This document shows, in pieces, positions 1-7,453 of a stretch of DNA of 64,000 nt (the first letter of the stretch is position 1; each line of letters begins with the position of its first letter). The stretch covers positions 1 through 64,000 of the forward strand of contig JBKPAJ010000075.1 of assembly GCA_046726375.1 (NCBI GenBank), given 5' to 3'. Made by a program: the position numbers and the translations under genes. Source of the stretch: DASPWV01 sp046726375. Its GTDB lineage: Bacteria > Acidobacteriota > Vicinamibacteria > Vicinamibacterales > UBA2999. Under the pieces are notes generated by a model, which saw nothing but the letters and a program-made list of their open reading frames with translations, made no database searches and had not been told where the DNA came from.

Positions 1-386
1 ACAACCTGATCCGCCGCCGCTCCGCCGATTTTGATCTCGATCGGTTCGGCCACAGCGGCCCCCGAGACGGCGCCAATCGACGCAGTTCCCGACTCACCGT
101 TTGAGCGAAATGTCGTGACCGCGTGCCCGTTCTGGGTCGGCGCGTCCATCGGCTCGAACCTGCCGAGCGAACCCGTGAACGTCACCATCGTGCCGTTGTG
201 GACGGGCGTGCCAGCCGATTCCGTCACCGTGGCGATCACCTGTACCGTCCCGTTGACCGGCACTGACGTCGAACTTACCGTGAGCGCAATGGTTGATTCC
301 GTCGGGGCGACCAGGGGCACCTTGTCGCACGCGGCAACAAAACCCAACGCGAGGAGAAAAAAGAGGCGGGCAGCGTCGCGCGGCAC
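1..386 (-). CDS. Ig-like domain lipoprotein, C-terminal part beyond the window
   Basis: The minus frame is open from 386 to the left edge, giving at least 128 residues. It begins with a lipoprotein signal: MPRDAARLF, a hydrophobic stretch and a V-A-A-C lipobox, then DKVPLVAP. This is followed by one bacterial Ig-like (invasin/Big_1-type) module with the motifs VPVNGTVQVIATVTES, FTGSLGRFEP and TTFRSNGESG, ending in IKIGGAAADQV at the edge. It is probably an outer-membrane-anchored surface or periplasmic protein; its function is unknown. I chose the GTG at 386 because an in-frame ATG at 413 lies inside the spacer of a good sigma-70-like promoter (-35 at 424-429, -10 at 401-406). The gene is divergent to the pseudopilin gene. 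Confidence 0.75.
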   Translation of the reverse strand, partial: MPRDAARLFFLLALGFVAACDKVPLVAPTESTIALTVSSTSVPVNGTVQVIATVTESAGTPVHNGTMVTFTGSLGRFEPMDAPTQNGHAVTTFRSNGESGTASIGAVSGAAVAEPIEIKIGGAAADQV

Positions 387-399
387 GGTGAAAGGTAAA

Positions 400-405
400 T
401 ATAAT
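400..405 (+). promoter_or_regulatory. -10 element (TATAAT) for the pseudopilin gene
   Basis: A perfect TATAAT lies 6 nt before the ATG at 412, so transcription would begin at or next to the start codon (leaderless mRNA). No good -35 is visible 16-18 bp upstream. The element overlaps the opposing -10 hexamer. Confidence 0.4.
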
Positions 406-429
406 AGAACCATGAGTTTAGCGGGTCAA
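401..429 (-). promoter_or_regulatory. sigma-70-like promoter for the Ig-like lipoprotein gene
   Basis: On the minus strand, TTGACC (424-429) and TATTAT (401-406) are separated by exactly 17 bp, close to the consensus housekeeping promoter. The GTG start at 386 is 14 nt downstream of the -10. The -10 hexamer overlaps a TATAAT on the opposite strand at 400-405 that faces the pseudopilin start. Confidence 0.6.
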
Positions 430-1368
430 GAACACTCGATCCGCAGCCATCGCGGCTACGCGATGGCCGCTTTGCTCGTGGGCCTGAGCGTCATGGCCGT
501 TCTCATGAGCATGGCGCTGCCAGTGTGGTCGCACATGGCCAAGCGCGAAAAGGAAGAAGAGCTGATTTGGCGCGGTCAGCAGTACGCGCGCGCCGTTGGC
601 CTTTTTATGCGGAAGTTCGCCAACACCTACCCGCCCACGCTCGATGTGCTCGTCGAGCAGAGATTTCTCCGCAAAAAATACCAAGACCCGATTACTAACA
701 GCGACTTTCAGATCATCCCCGCCGGGGGTCAGAGCATGCCTGGAATGACTGGCCCTGGCGCCTCGACGCCTGGTCAGATCGTCGGTTCTGGCGCGACCCC
801 GCAAATGCAGAGCGCGTTCGCCGGGATTGGCCGCGGGCAGTCCAGCGGCGCGCAACCCGCCGTCGGCGCACCTGCAGGCGCTGCGCAGGGTGGGGCGATC
901 AATCTCGGCATCCAAGGCGTCGTCTCGAAGAGTAAGGACGCATCGATCAAGATTTACAACGGACGCCAGAAGTACAACGAGTGGACGTTCGTGTATATCC
1001 AAACCGCACAAACTATCGGGCCCGGCGCCGGCGGAGTGCCGGGACGCGGCGGCCGCGGCAATATGCCGCCCGGTCGCGGTGGAGCGGGTCCGGGAGGTTT
1101 TCCAGGCGGCCCAGCGTTTCCCGGCGGTGCCGCATCTCCAGGACGCGGCATGCCGGGAGGACGTGGATTCGAGCCGACGCCCGGCAGCCGTCCACCGATG
1201 CCTTTCCAGCCGGGCCAGACGCCGCCGTTTGGTCAGCCCGGTCAACAGCCACCCTTCGCTCAGCCCGGACAACAGCCCGTATTTGGCCAGCCGATGGGTC
1301 AGCCGCAAACGGTCCCACCATTCGGAATGCCATCTCGCGGTCCGTCAACTCGTCCGCCTGGAAATTAG
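412..1368 (+). CDS. type II secretion pseudopilin-like protein with Gly/Pro-rich tail
   Basis: A 318-residue protein whose N-terminus is prepilin-like: basic/polar leader, HRG cleavage region, a ~20-residue hydrophobic helix (LLVGLSVMAVLMSMALP) and a charged stretch AKREKEEELIWRGQQY. The YARAVGLFMRKFANTYPPTLDVL part resembles GspG/pseudopilin families. The residue expected to be Glu at +5 is not acidic (YAMAA). From about residue 120 the protein is Gln/Gly-rich, and from about 205 it is almost entirely Gly/Pro/Arg/Phe, including degenerate repeats of the FGQPGQQPP type. The frame is also open further upstream, but the 412 ATG is preferred because the prepilin leader starts there. No other T2SS genes are in the window, so its partner machine is unknown. 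Confidence 0.6.
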   Translation: MSLAGQEHSIRSHRGYAMAALLVGLSVMAVLMSMALPVWSHMAKREKEEELIWRGQQYARAVGLFMRKFANTYPPTLDVLVEQRFLRKKYQDPITNSDFQIIPAGGQSMPGMTGPGASTPGQIVGSGATPQMQSAFAGIGRGQSSGAQPAVGAPAGAAQGGAINLGIQGVVSKSKDASIKIYNGRQKYNEWTFVYIQTAQTIGPGAGGVPGRGGRGNMPPGRGGAGPGGFPGGPAFPGGAASPGRGMPGGRGFEPTPGSRPPMPFQPGQTPPFGQPGQQPPFAQPGQQPVFGQPMGQPQTVPPFGMPSRGPSTRPPGN

Positions 1369-1513
1369 ACGGGGAACTTTCCTTCGCGGCCGGTTCCGAC
1401 CTTCCGCGTTCTCGCCTCGCGAATCAGAATCGGTGAAATCTGTGCAATTTGTAGTTCCATTGCCCCTCGGTCATTTGCGTAATCCGTGTGGCACTGACGC
1501 GCCTTGCGGCGGA
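1369..1513. other. gap between pseudopilin and symporter genes
   Basis: 145 bp of convergent intergenic sequence. Apart from the first GATCACGTGAG copy straddling the symporter stop (1512-1522) I see nothing in it. Confidence 0.5.
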
Positions 1514-3256
1514 TCACGTGAGCACCTTCCAGCCGCGTCGATTCAGATCACGTGAGATGACGGCACCCGCAGCCGCAGCCACCGCAAAGAATTTGAGAGA
1601 GCTGGGTAGCGATCCGAGAAGCGCCTCACCAATCCCGAAGAGCACCGCGTAAACCAACACAACACCGGCGATCCAGTCGAGGAGCAGACCGCCAATCGCT
1701 CCCGGCGGCGGGCCGCCGGCAGCTGCGGCAATGCGTTTCCATCCAGGACCATCGGGCCGCGTGCGCTGGTAGAACGCGATGAGGTGTGAGTCGGGCTCGG
1801 GCGGCGTGAGATACGTCACGATCAGCCAGCAGACGGTCGTCCATGCCACGACCACGAGCAGCGTGTACGGAAACGCGAGCGTTGTGAACGCCTTGAGCGC
1901 ACCGTAGCCGAGCGCGGCGGCGATCATCGCCGTAATCTCCGACCACGCGTTGATCCGCCACCAGTACCAGCGCAGAATCAGCACGAGACCGATCCCCGCA
2001 CCCGATTCGAGCACCACTTCCCACGCCCTCCGGATGCTTTCGAGATAGAACGTCACGATCGCGCTCAGCACCATCAGCAGGAGCGTCGTAACGCGTGCGA
2101 TCCACACATAGTGCCGCTCGCCGGCTGCGGTGCGCACAAAGCGGCGATAGAAATCGTTGACGACGTAGGACGTGCCCCAGTTGAGCTGTGTCGAGATGGT
2201 CGACATGTAGGCGGCGAAAAACGCGCCGAGCAGGAGTCCGCGCCATCCGATCGGCAAGTGATCACGCATCACCATCACGTAGCCGGCTTCCTTGTCCTCG
2301 ATACCGGGATAGAGGACCGTCGATGCAAGACCCACGAGGATCCACGGCCACGGGCGCACGCAGTAGTGCGCGATGGTGAACCATAGCGTCGCGAAAAAGG
2401 AATGCCGTTCGTCTTTCGCCGACATCATGCGCTGCGCAACGTAACCGCCGCCACCCGGTTCCTGTCCGGGATACCAGCTGGCCCACCATTGCACGCAGAC
2501 ATACGTCAGGAAACTTGCGAGCGGCAGCGCGACGAGGCCAACGACCCGGTCGGCCACGGCGCCGCCGACAAACGGCGTGAACGCGAGCGTCCCGGGCGGA
2601 ACCTTCGCGATCAGGCCATCGAGCCCGCCGATTTCCGGTAGTTGCAGCGCGAACCACGCGAGCGCGATCGTTCCCGACATGGCGAAGACGAATTGAAAGA
2701 AGTCAGTGACCACGACACCCCAAAGGCCCGAGAGAGCACTGTAGATGCCGGTGATTGCGAGGCTGAGGAGCACCGCGGTCAGTCGATCCCAGCCGAGCGT
2801 GACGGCGAGAATCTTTGCCATCGCGAGATTGACCCAGCCCATGATCACGCAGTTGATCGGAATGCCGAGATACAGCGCGCGAAAACCGCGGAGCAGGGCA
2901 GCCGGGCGTCCGGAATAGCGCAATTCCGCGAACTCGACGTCGGTCAGGATGCCGGCGCGCCGCCACAAGCGCGCGAAGAAGAACACCGTGAGCATGCTGC
3001 CAAAGGCAGCGCTCCACCAGATCCAGTTGCCCGCAATCCCGTTGCGCGCGACCAGCCCGGCGACCGCGAGGGGAGTGTCGGCGGCAAACGTGGTTGCGAC
3101 CATCGAGGTGCCGGCGAGCCACCACGGCAGGCTGCGCCCGCTCAGAAAGAAATCGCTGACGCTGCGTCCGCCGCGTGAGGAGTACCACACGCCGATCGCG
3201 GCCGACGCCGCGAAGTACGCGGCGATGATGATCCAGTCGAGCGGAGCCAGCGTCAT
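1514..3256 (-). CDS. sodium:solute symporter family (SSS) transporter
   Basis: A 580-residue integral membrane protein with about 13-14 predicted helices. It starts with the SSS signature topology (LDWIIIAAYF, then the VSDFFLSGRSLPWW and TSMVATTFAADTPLAVAGL motifs). The TM1 region and FLSGRSLPWW are typical of sodium-coupled substrate symporters. Its stop is adjacent to a repeated GATCACGTGAG sequence. The ATG at 3256 overlaps the stop of the upstream serine hydrolase gene (3253), so the two are translationally coupled. Given NagB, MurQ and an amino-sugar kinase nearby, it may import a cell-wall sugar or peptide; this is inference from context, and the substrate cannot be read from sequence. 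Confidence 0.85.
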   Translation of the reverse strand: MTLAPLDWIIIAAYFAASAAIGVWYSSRGGRSVSDFFLSGRSLPWWLAGTSMVATTFAADTPLAVAGLVARNGIAGNWIWWSAAFGSMLTVFFFARLWRRAGILTDVEFAELRYSGRPAALLRGFRALYLGIPINCVIMGWVNLAMAKILAVTLGWDRLTAVLLSLAITGIYSALSGLWGVVVTDFFQFVFAMSGTIALAWFALQLPEIGGLDGLIAKVPPGTLAFTPFVGGAVADRVVGLVALPLASFLTYVCVQWWASWYPGQEPGGGGYVAQRMMSAKDERHSFFATLWFTIAHYCVRPWPWILVGLASTVLYPGIEDKEAGYVMVMRDHLPIGWRGLLLGAFFAAYMSTISTQLNWGTSYVVNDFYRRFVRTAAGERHYVWIARVTTLLLMVLSAIVTFYLESIRRAWEVVLESGAGIGLVLILRWYWWRINAWSEITAMIAAALGYGALKAFTTLAFPYTLLVVVAWTTVCWLIVTYLTPPEPDSHLIAFYQRTRPDGPGWKRIAAAAGGPPPGAIGGLLLDWIAGVVLVYAVLFGIGEALLGSLPSSLKFFAVAAAAGAVISRDLNRRGWKVLT

Positions 3257-4332
3257 GACTGTTCCTCGAGATCTTCGATCACCGCATCATGAAAGGCGCG
3301 GCGGACCGGCTGTATGGCGTCGTTGCTGCGACTGGGATGGACGCGATTGGTGAGCAGCACGGCGTAGAGATCCTGTTCGGGATCCAGCCACAGCGACGTT
3401 CCCGTGAATCCCGTATGGCCGATGGCGCGCGGCGACATGCGAGTGCCACACGAGGATGTGGGCAGCATCGTGTCCCAGCCGAGCGCGCGCGAGCTTCCGG
3501 GCACTGACGACGGCCGCGCGAACAGCGCCGCTTCGCGGCTCGTGATGCCGGTGCGCGCGTCGTCTTTACCCATCAACAACGACAGCCACCACCGCGCGCA
3601 GGCGCCGCACGCCGCAGCTGTCCCAAACAGGCCCGCGTGTGCGGCGATGCCGTCGAGCGCGGCCGCGTTTTCGTCGTGCACCTCTCCCACGAGCAGATGT
3701 CCGCGCCAGGGATCCTGCTCGGTCGGAGCCGTGCCTGCCCGCCAGGCCGGCGGAGGCAGATAGGAGACCGGCGCCTCGATCCCGGCCTCGTCCTTCCACT
3801 CGCCAAACTGCATCGCCAGCGACTTGGTCACACTGTCTTCGAGCACGAAGCCGAGCAGGATGAAACCGGAATCGCTGTAGATCGAGTGCATCCGCGGCGG
3901 ATACGCGAGCGGCTCGGCGCAGATCGCCGCTTCGAATGCCGCGCGTCCCGACAGCTCCTGGTAGTACTTGCGATGTGCCGGAAGGCCCGAACAATGTTCG
4001 AGCAGGTCGCGAACCGTGACCTGCTGTCGATCGGCTCCCGTCCAGTTCGGCAACAACTCGCGAAGCTCGGCGTCCACCATCAGTACGCCACGATGCTCCT
4101 GCACGAGCGCGATCATGCTCGTCGCGATCACCTTCGTGAGCGACGCGAGATCGAAGATCGTGTCCTCGTTCGCTTTGGGTGCGTCGGCTGCGTATGTCAG
4201 CCGCCCGGCTGCGTAGCGCCACACCGGACCTTCCGATCCCCCCACCTCGGCCACCGCGCACGGAAATGCGCGCGCGGCTATCGCGTTGTCGAGGACGCCA
4301 CGCGCGCGGTGAAGAGTGTCGACAGCAGCCAT
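3253..4332 (-). CDS. beta-lactamase-fold serine hydrolase, possibly AmiE-like muropeptide amidase
   Basis: A 359-residue class C/serine hydrolase. The SxxK nucleophile motif is in DLASLTKVIAT (about residue 55), the YxN-equivalent is YSD in IYSDSGFILLG, and the third motif is HTG in IGHTGFTGTSLW. YSD and HTG in place of YxN and KTG are typical of the branch with esterases, DD-peptidases and the Bacillus AmiE (YbbE) N-acetylmuramyl-L-alanine amidase, rather than true beta-lactamases. No clear signal peptide is visible, so it may be cytoplasmic. It overlaps the 3' end of the second symporter gene by 55 nt and the start of the first by 4 nt. The salvage genes around it make a muropeptide substrate plausible. 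An in-frame GTG a few codons upstream is an alternative start. Extending the frame further upstream only reads the symporter gene out of frame. Confidence 0.8.
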   Translation of the reverse strand: MAAVDTLHRARGVLDNAIAARAFPCAVAEVGGSEGPVWRYAAGRLTYAADAPKANEDTIFDLASLTKVIATSMIALVQEHRGVLMVDAELRELLPNWTGADRQQVTVRDLLEHCSGLPAHRKYYQELSGRAAFEAAICAEPLAYPPRMHSIYSDSGFILLGFVLEDSVTKSLAMQFGEWKDEAGIEAPVSYLPPPAWRAGTAPTEQDPWRGHLLVGEVHDENAAALDGIAAHAGLFGTAAACGACARWWLSLLMGKDDARTGITSREAALFARPSSVPGSSRALGWDTMLPTSSCGTRMSPRAIGHTGFTGTSLWLDPEQDLYAVLLTNRVHPSRSNDAIQPVRRAFHDAVIEDLEEQS

Positions 4333-5726
4333 GCCGTAAGGCACGTCGTGGACGCGCCAATGAAAACGTACCAAGTGAACGCCACTGGCGTCCATGCCCA
4401 GACGATGGTCATCACAATCAGCCCGGCGATCATGCCGGCCAACGCTTCGCGTTCGCCAACACCCTGCATCAGCGTGCCGAGGAGAAACGCGCCGAGCACC
4501 GCCCCTGACGCAAACGACAGCACTGCGAGGCCCGCGTCGAGCACCGATCGGTCCATGAACTGGCCGCCGAGCGCAATCGCAAGCTGGACGACGCCCCACG
4601 CGATCGTCGCTTGCCGCGAGACACGCATCTGCGTTGTCTGGTCGGCGTCGGGCCGAAAATAGCGGAGGTAAAAATCGTTCACCGTCGTTGCCGCCATTGC
4701 GTTGAGTGACGGCGACAGGGCTGCCGCCACGATCGCCGCGATGATAAAGCCGGCCAAACCATGCGTCAGTGTGGTGACAACGAATACCGGCAGGATCTCG
4801 TCGGTGCGGGTGAGCGGTTGCGGCAACGAGTTCTGCTGGTAATAGACGAACAACATCAAGCCGATGAGCAGGAACACGATGAACTGCGCAAAAACGATGA
4901 AGCCGCTCAGCACGAGCCCTTGCGAGGCTTCGCGCGCGCTGCGCGCGGCGAGCAGCCGCTGGACGAGAAACTGGTCCGTGCCGTGCGTCGACAGGGTGAG
5001 GGCGACGCCGCCGATCACGCCTGCCCACAAGGTGTAGGGGCGCGTGAAATCCAGCGAGAGGTCTAAAAACTGAAACTTGCCGGCCGCCTGACCCGCCGCA
5101 ACCACCGCCGACCAGCCGCCTTGAATCTGCATGAGCAGCGCGACGGCGATGGCCGCCGCGCCCGCGATGTAGACGAACATCTGAACAACGTCCGTCCATA
5201 TCACGGCAGACACACCCCCGCGCACCGTGTACAGGATCATCGCCGCGCCGAGCACCAGCGCGACCCACGTGACGGGCACCTGCGTGACAACGGCGATCAC
5301 AAGCGCGGTGGCGTAAAGCCGAATGCCGTCGGCCAGCGATCGCGTGAGCAGAAAAATGCCGGCGGAGAGCGTTTTGACGCTGGTGCCAAATCGGCGCTGC
5401 AGCAGCTCGTACGACGTGAAGAGATCGCCGCGAAAGTACGCAGGAATGAAGAGCAGGCTCACGATGATCCGACCGATGACATAGCCAAGCGCAAGCTGAA
5501 GAAATGTCATGTTGCCCGCATAAGCTGAAGCGGGGATGCCGATGAAGGTCAGCGTGCTCGTTTCGGTCGCCACCACCGTGAAGCACACCGCCCACCACGG
5601 CACGCTGCGATCGGTCAGAAAATAATCACGCGTGGTTTTCTGGAAGCGCGCGAACCAGGAGCCGAACGCGGTGATCGCGGCGAGGTACCCGCCGATGACG
5701 AGGTAGTCCACCCATGTGAGGGACAC
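4278..5726 (-). CDS. sodium:solute symporter family (SSS) transporter
   Basis: A 482-residue integral membrane protein of the SSS/SLC5 superfamily. TM1 is WVDYLVIGGYLAAITAFGSW, followed by the conserved TRDYFLTDRSVPWWAV and TETSTLTFIGIPASAYAG segments. About 13 helices follow. I chose GTG 5726 (MSLTWVDYL) because the family normally starts just before TM1; an in-frame ATG at 5744 would place the start inside the very short divergent region. It heads the minus-strand group symporter-hydrolase-symporter and is divergent from the amino-sugar kinase. Likely role: uptake of an amino sugar or related wall fragment (inference). Confidence 0.85.
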   Translation of the reverse strand: MSLTWVDYLVIGGYLAAITAFGSWFARFQKTTRDYFLTDRSVPWWAVCFTVVATETSTLTFIGIPASAYAGNMTFLQLALGYVIGRIIVSLLFIPAYFRGDLFTSYELLQRRFGTSVKTLSAGIFLLTRSLADGIRLYATALVIAVVTQVPVTWVALVLGAAMILYTVRGGVSAVIWTDVVQMFVYIAGAAAIAVALLMQIQGGWSAVVAAGQAAGKFQFLDLSLDFTRPYTLWAGVIGGVALTLSTHGTDQFLVQRLLAARSAREASQGLVLSGFIVFAQFIVFLLIGLMLFVYYQQNSLPQPLTRTDEILPVFVVTTLTHGLAGFIIAAIVAAALSPSLNAMAATTVNDFYLRYFRPDADQTTQMRVSRQATIAWGVVQLAIALGGQFMDRSVLDAGLAVLSFASGAVLGAFLLGTLMQGVGEREALAGMIAGLIVMTIVWAWTPVAFTWYVFIGASTTCLTAWLLSTLFTARVASSTTR

Positions 5727-5743
5727 GCACCGCGAACTTAACA

Positions 5744-5749
5744 TAAGCT
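5744..5749 (+). promoter_or_regulatory. -10-like element (TAAGCT) of the amino-sugar kinase gene
   Basis: A TANNNT hexamer ends 6 nt before the ATG at 5756, suggesting a leaderless transcript. The divergent symporter gene starts only 18-30 bp away, so there is no room for a conventional leader. No convincing -35 is seen. Confidence 0.25.
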
Positions 5750-5755
5750 GTAAGC

Positions 5756-6706
5756 ATGTACGTCCTCGGCATCGATGCCGGAGGTACAAAAACCGTCGGC
5801 TATCTCGCAGATTCCACCGGTCGCATCGTCGGCGAAGGCCGCGACGGCGGCGCCAACCTCCAGGCACACGGCGAGCTCCAGGTTGAAAAGGTCCTCCATG
5901 CAGTCATCGATCAAGCGATCGGTGAGCGCGCCATTCTGCCGTCAGCGGTGTGTCTCGGCGTCGCCGGCGTGGATCGGGCCGAAGACGATCGCGTGATCCG
6001 CAGCATCGTGCGGCGGCTGGGTTTCAAGTCGCACACGCTGGTCGTCAACGATGCGCTGATCGCGCTTGTCGCGGGAGTGGGCGACGCACCAGGCGTCGTT
6101 CTGATTGCCGGCACCGGATCGATCGCTTACGGCGTCAACCAGGCGGGCTTCGCCGCACGGGCCGGGGGATGGGGCTTCATTCTTGGCGACGAAGGTTCAG
6201 GCTATTGGATTGGCCGGCAAGCGCTCGCGGCCGTGGTGCGCGATGCCGACGGGAGAGGTCCCGCGACGCAGATGACGCCGCTCGTCCTCGAACACTTCAA
6301 GCTCGATCGCGTCGACGGTCTCGTGCGCGAGGTCTACGACCGCGGCCTCAATCGCCAGGCGATCGCGAGCATCGGAGCCGTGGTGGAACAAGCGCGCGCC
6401 GGCGGCGATGTGAGCGCTGCGGAGATCCTGACCAGGGCCGGCGAAGAGCTCACGCGAGCGGCAGCGTCGGTGATCACGCGACTCGAGATGCGCGGGCACG
6501 CATTCGGGACCGTACTCGCGGGAGGCATGTTTCGCGTCATCCCCTGGCTGGCAGAAAACGTCAAAACGCGGCTGGCAGAGGTCGCGCCGCGCACGACCGT
6601 GAACACACTGGCGGTTGAACCCGCCGTGGGCGCGGTCCAGCTCGCGTTACGCGAACTGCGAGAAGGGGTGCAGATCCCGCCGTACGTCGAGGGTGTCGCT
6701 ACGTGA
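5756..6706 (+). CDS. BadF/BadG/BcrA/BcrD-family N-acetylglucosamine/N-acetylmuramic acid kinase
   Basis: A 316-residue ASKHA-fold sugar kinase. The phosphate-1 motif GIDAGGTKTVGYL lies at residues 4-16, the phosphate-2 motif LIAGTGSIAYG near 118, and the GWGFILGDEGSGYWIG segment typical of GlcNAc kinases near 138-155. Members of this family include eukaryotic-type NAGK and clostridial MurK, which phosphorylate GlcNAc and/or MurNAc at C6. The product would feed NagB (next gene, after deacetylation) or MurQ. The stop overlaps the GTG start of nagB, so they are translationally coupled. Which sugar is used cannot be told from sequence. Confidence 0.85.
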   Translation: MYVLGIDAGGTKTVGYLADSTGRIVGEGRDGGANLQAHGELQVEKVLHAVIDQAIGERAILPSAVCLGVAGVDRAEDDRVIRSIVRRLGFKSHTLVVNDALIALVAGVGDAPGVVLIAGTGSIAYGVNQAGFAARAGGWGFILGDEGSGYWIGRQALAAVVRDADGRGPATQMTPLVLEHFKLDRVDGLVREVYDRGLNRQAIASIGAVVEQARAGGDVSAAEILTRAGEELTRAAASVITRLEMRGHAFGTVLAGGMFRVIPWLAENVKTRLAEVAPRTTVNTLAVEPAVGAVQLALRELREGVQIPPYVEGVAT

Positions 6707-7443
6707 AGCTGGAGGTTTATGACAGCGAGGAAGCGCTCGCGCGGACGCTTGCTGGCGCGATCGCCGAAGCGATTCGATGTAAACCGGACATCGTCCTCGG
6801 GCTGCCCACCGGCCGCACACCGATCCTGCTGTACCGCGAACTGAGAGTCGCCACTCACGCCACCTCGCTCGACTGGTCACGCGTCCGCACGTTCAACCTC
6901 GACGAGTTTGTGGGGCTCGGAGATGGTGTTCCGGGCAGCTACCGCCGCTTCATGGACGACCAGCTGTTTCGGCACGTGAACATCTCGCCCGCGAACATCG
7001 GGTTCCTGAACGGCCGTGCGAGCAACATCGACGCCGAGTGTGAGCGCTACGAACGTGCGATCGACTCGGCCGGCGGAATCGACTTGATGCTCCTTGGTAT
7101 CGGCGGGAACGGCCACATCGGCTTCAACGAACCGTGCGATGTGCTTCCCGCCCGGACACATCACGTCGTGCTGGAGGAACCAACTCGCGCTGCTAACGCG
7201 TTGTGGTTTGGCGGCGACATTGCCGCGGTTCCGCGGGCGGCACTGTCGATGGGAATGGCGACGATTCTCAACGCCCGCGAGGTGGTGTTGATGGCGACGG
7301 GAGAAGGGAAGGCCGATGCGGTGAGCGAGATGGTGGCAGGCGGGATCACCACAACGCTGCCCGCGTCGTTTCTGCAGCTGCATCCGCGTGTCACGGTGAT
7401 GTTGGATCAGGATGCGGCAGCCGGCCTGAAGGGGCGCGCGTAA
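6703..7443 (+). CDS. nagB: glucosamine-6-phosphate deaminase
   Basis: A 246-residue NagB-type isomerase/deaminase that converts glucosamine-6-P to fructose-6-P and ammonia. Visible family motifs are LGLPTGRTP (phosphate binding), FNLDEFVGL with the catalytic Asp, LLGIGGNGHIGFNEP with the catalytic His/Glu region, and LMATGEGKADAV. The length fits the short non-allosteric form. It begins with GTG overlapping the kinase stop (GTGA). It is convergent with murQ, only 10 bp apart. No GlcNAc-6-P deacetylase (nagA) is in the window, so that step must be encoded elsewhere or bypassed. Confidence 0.93.
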   Translation: MKLEVYDSEEALARTLAGAIAEAIRCKPDIVLGLPTGRTPILLYRELRVATHATSLDWSRVRTFNLDEFVGLGDGVPGSYRRFMDDQLFRHVNISPANIGFLNGRASNIDAECERYERAIDSAGGIDLMLLGIGGNGHIGFNEPCDVLPARTHHVVLEEPTRAANALWFGGDIAAVPRAALSMGMATILNAREVVLMATGEGKADAVSEMVAGGITTTLPASFLQLHPRVTVMLDQDAAAGLKGRA

Positions 7444-7453
7444 GAGCCACGGA

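Noticed and set aside
827..1555. 242-residue plus-strand frame overlapping the pseudopilin tail
   Set aside because: Out-of-frame read of the Gly/Pro-rich tail, Arg-rich, runs into the symporter's end.
3253..5598. 781-residue reading frame as a fusion of a long Arg-rich domain with a serine hydrolase
   Set aside because: The first ~420 codons are an out-of-frame reading of the SSS symporter gene. The hydrolase is complete from ATG 4332.
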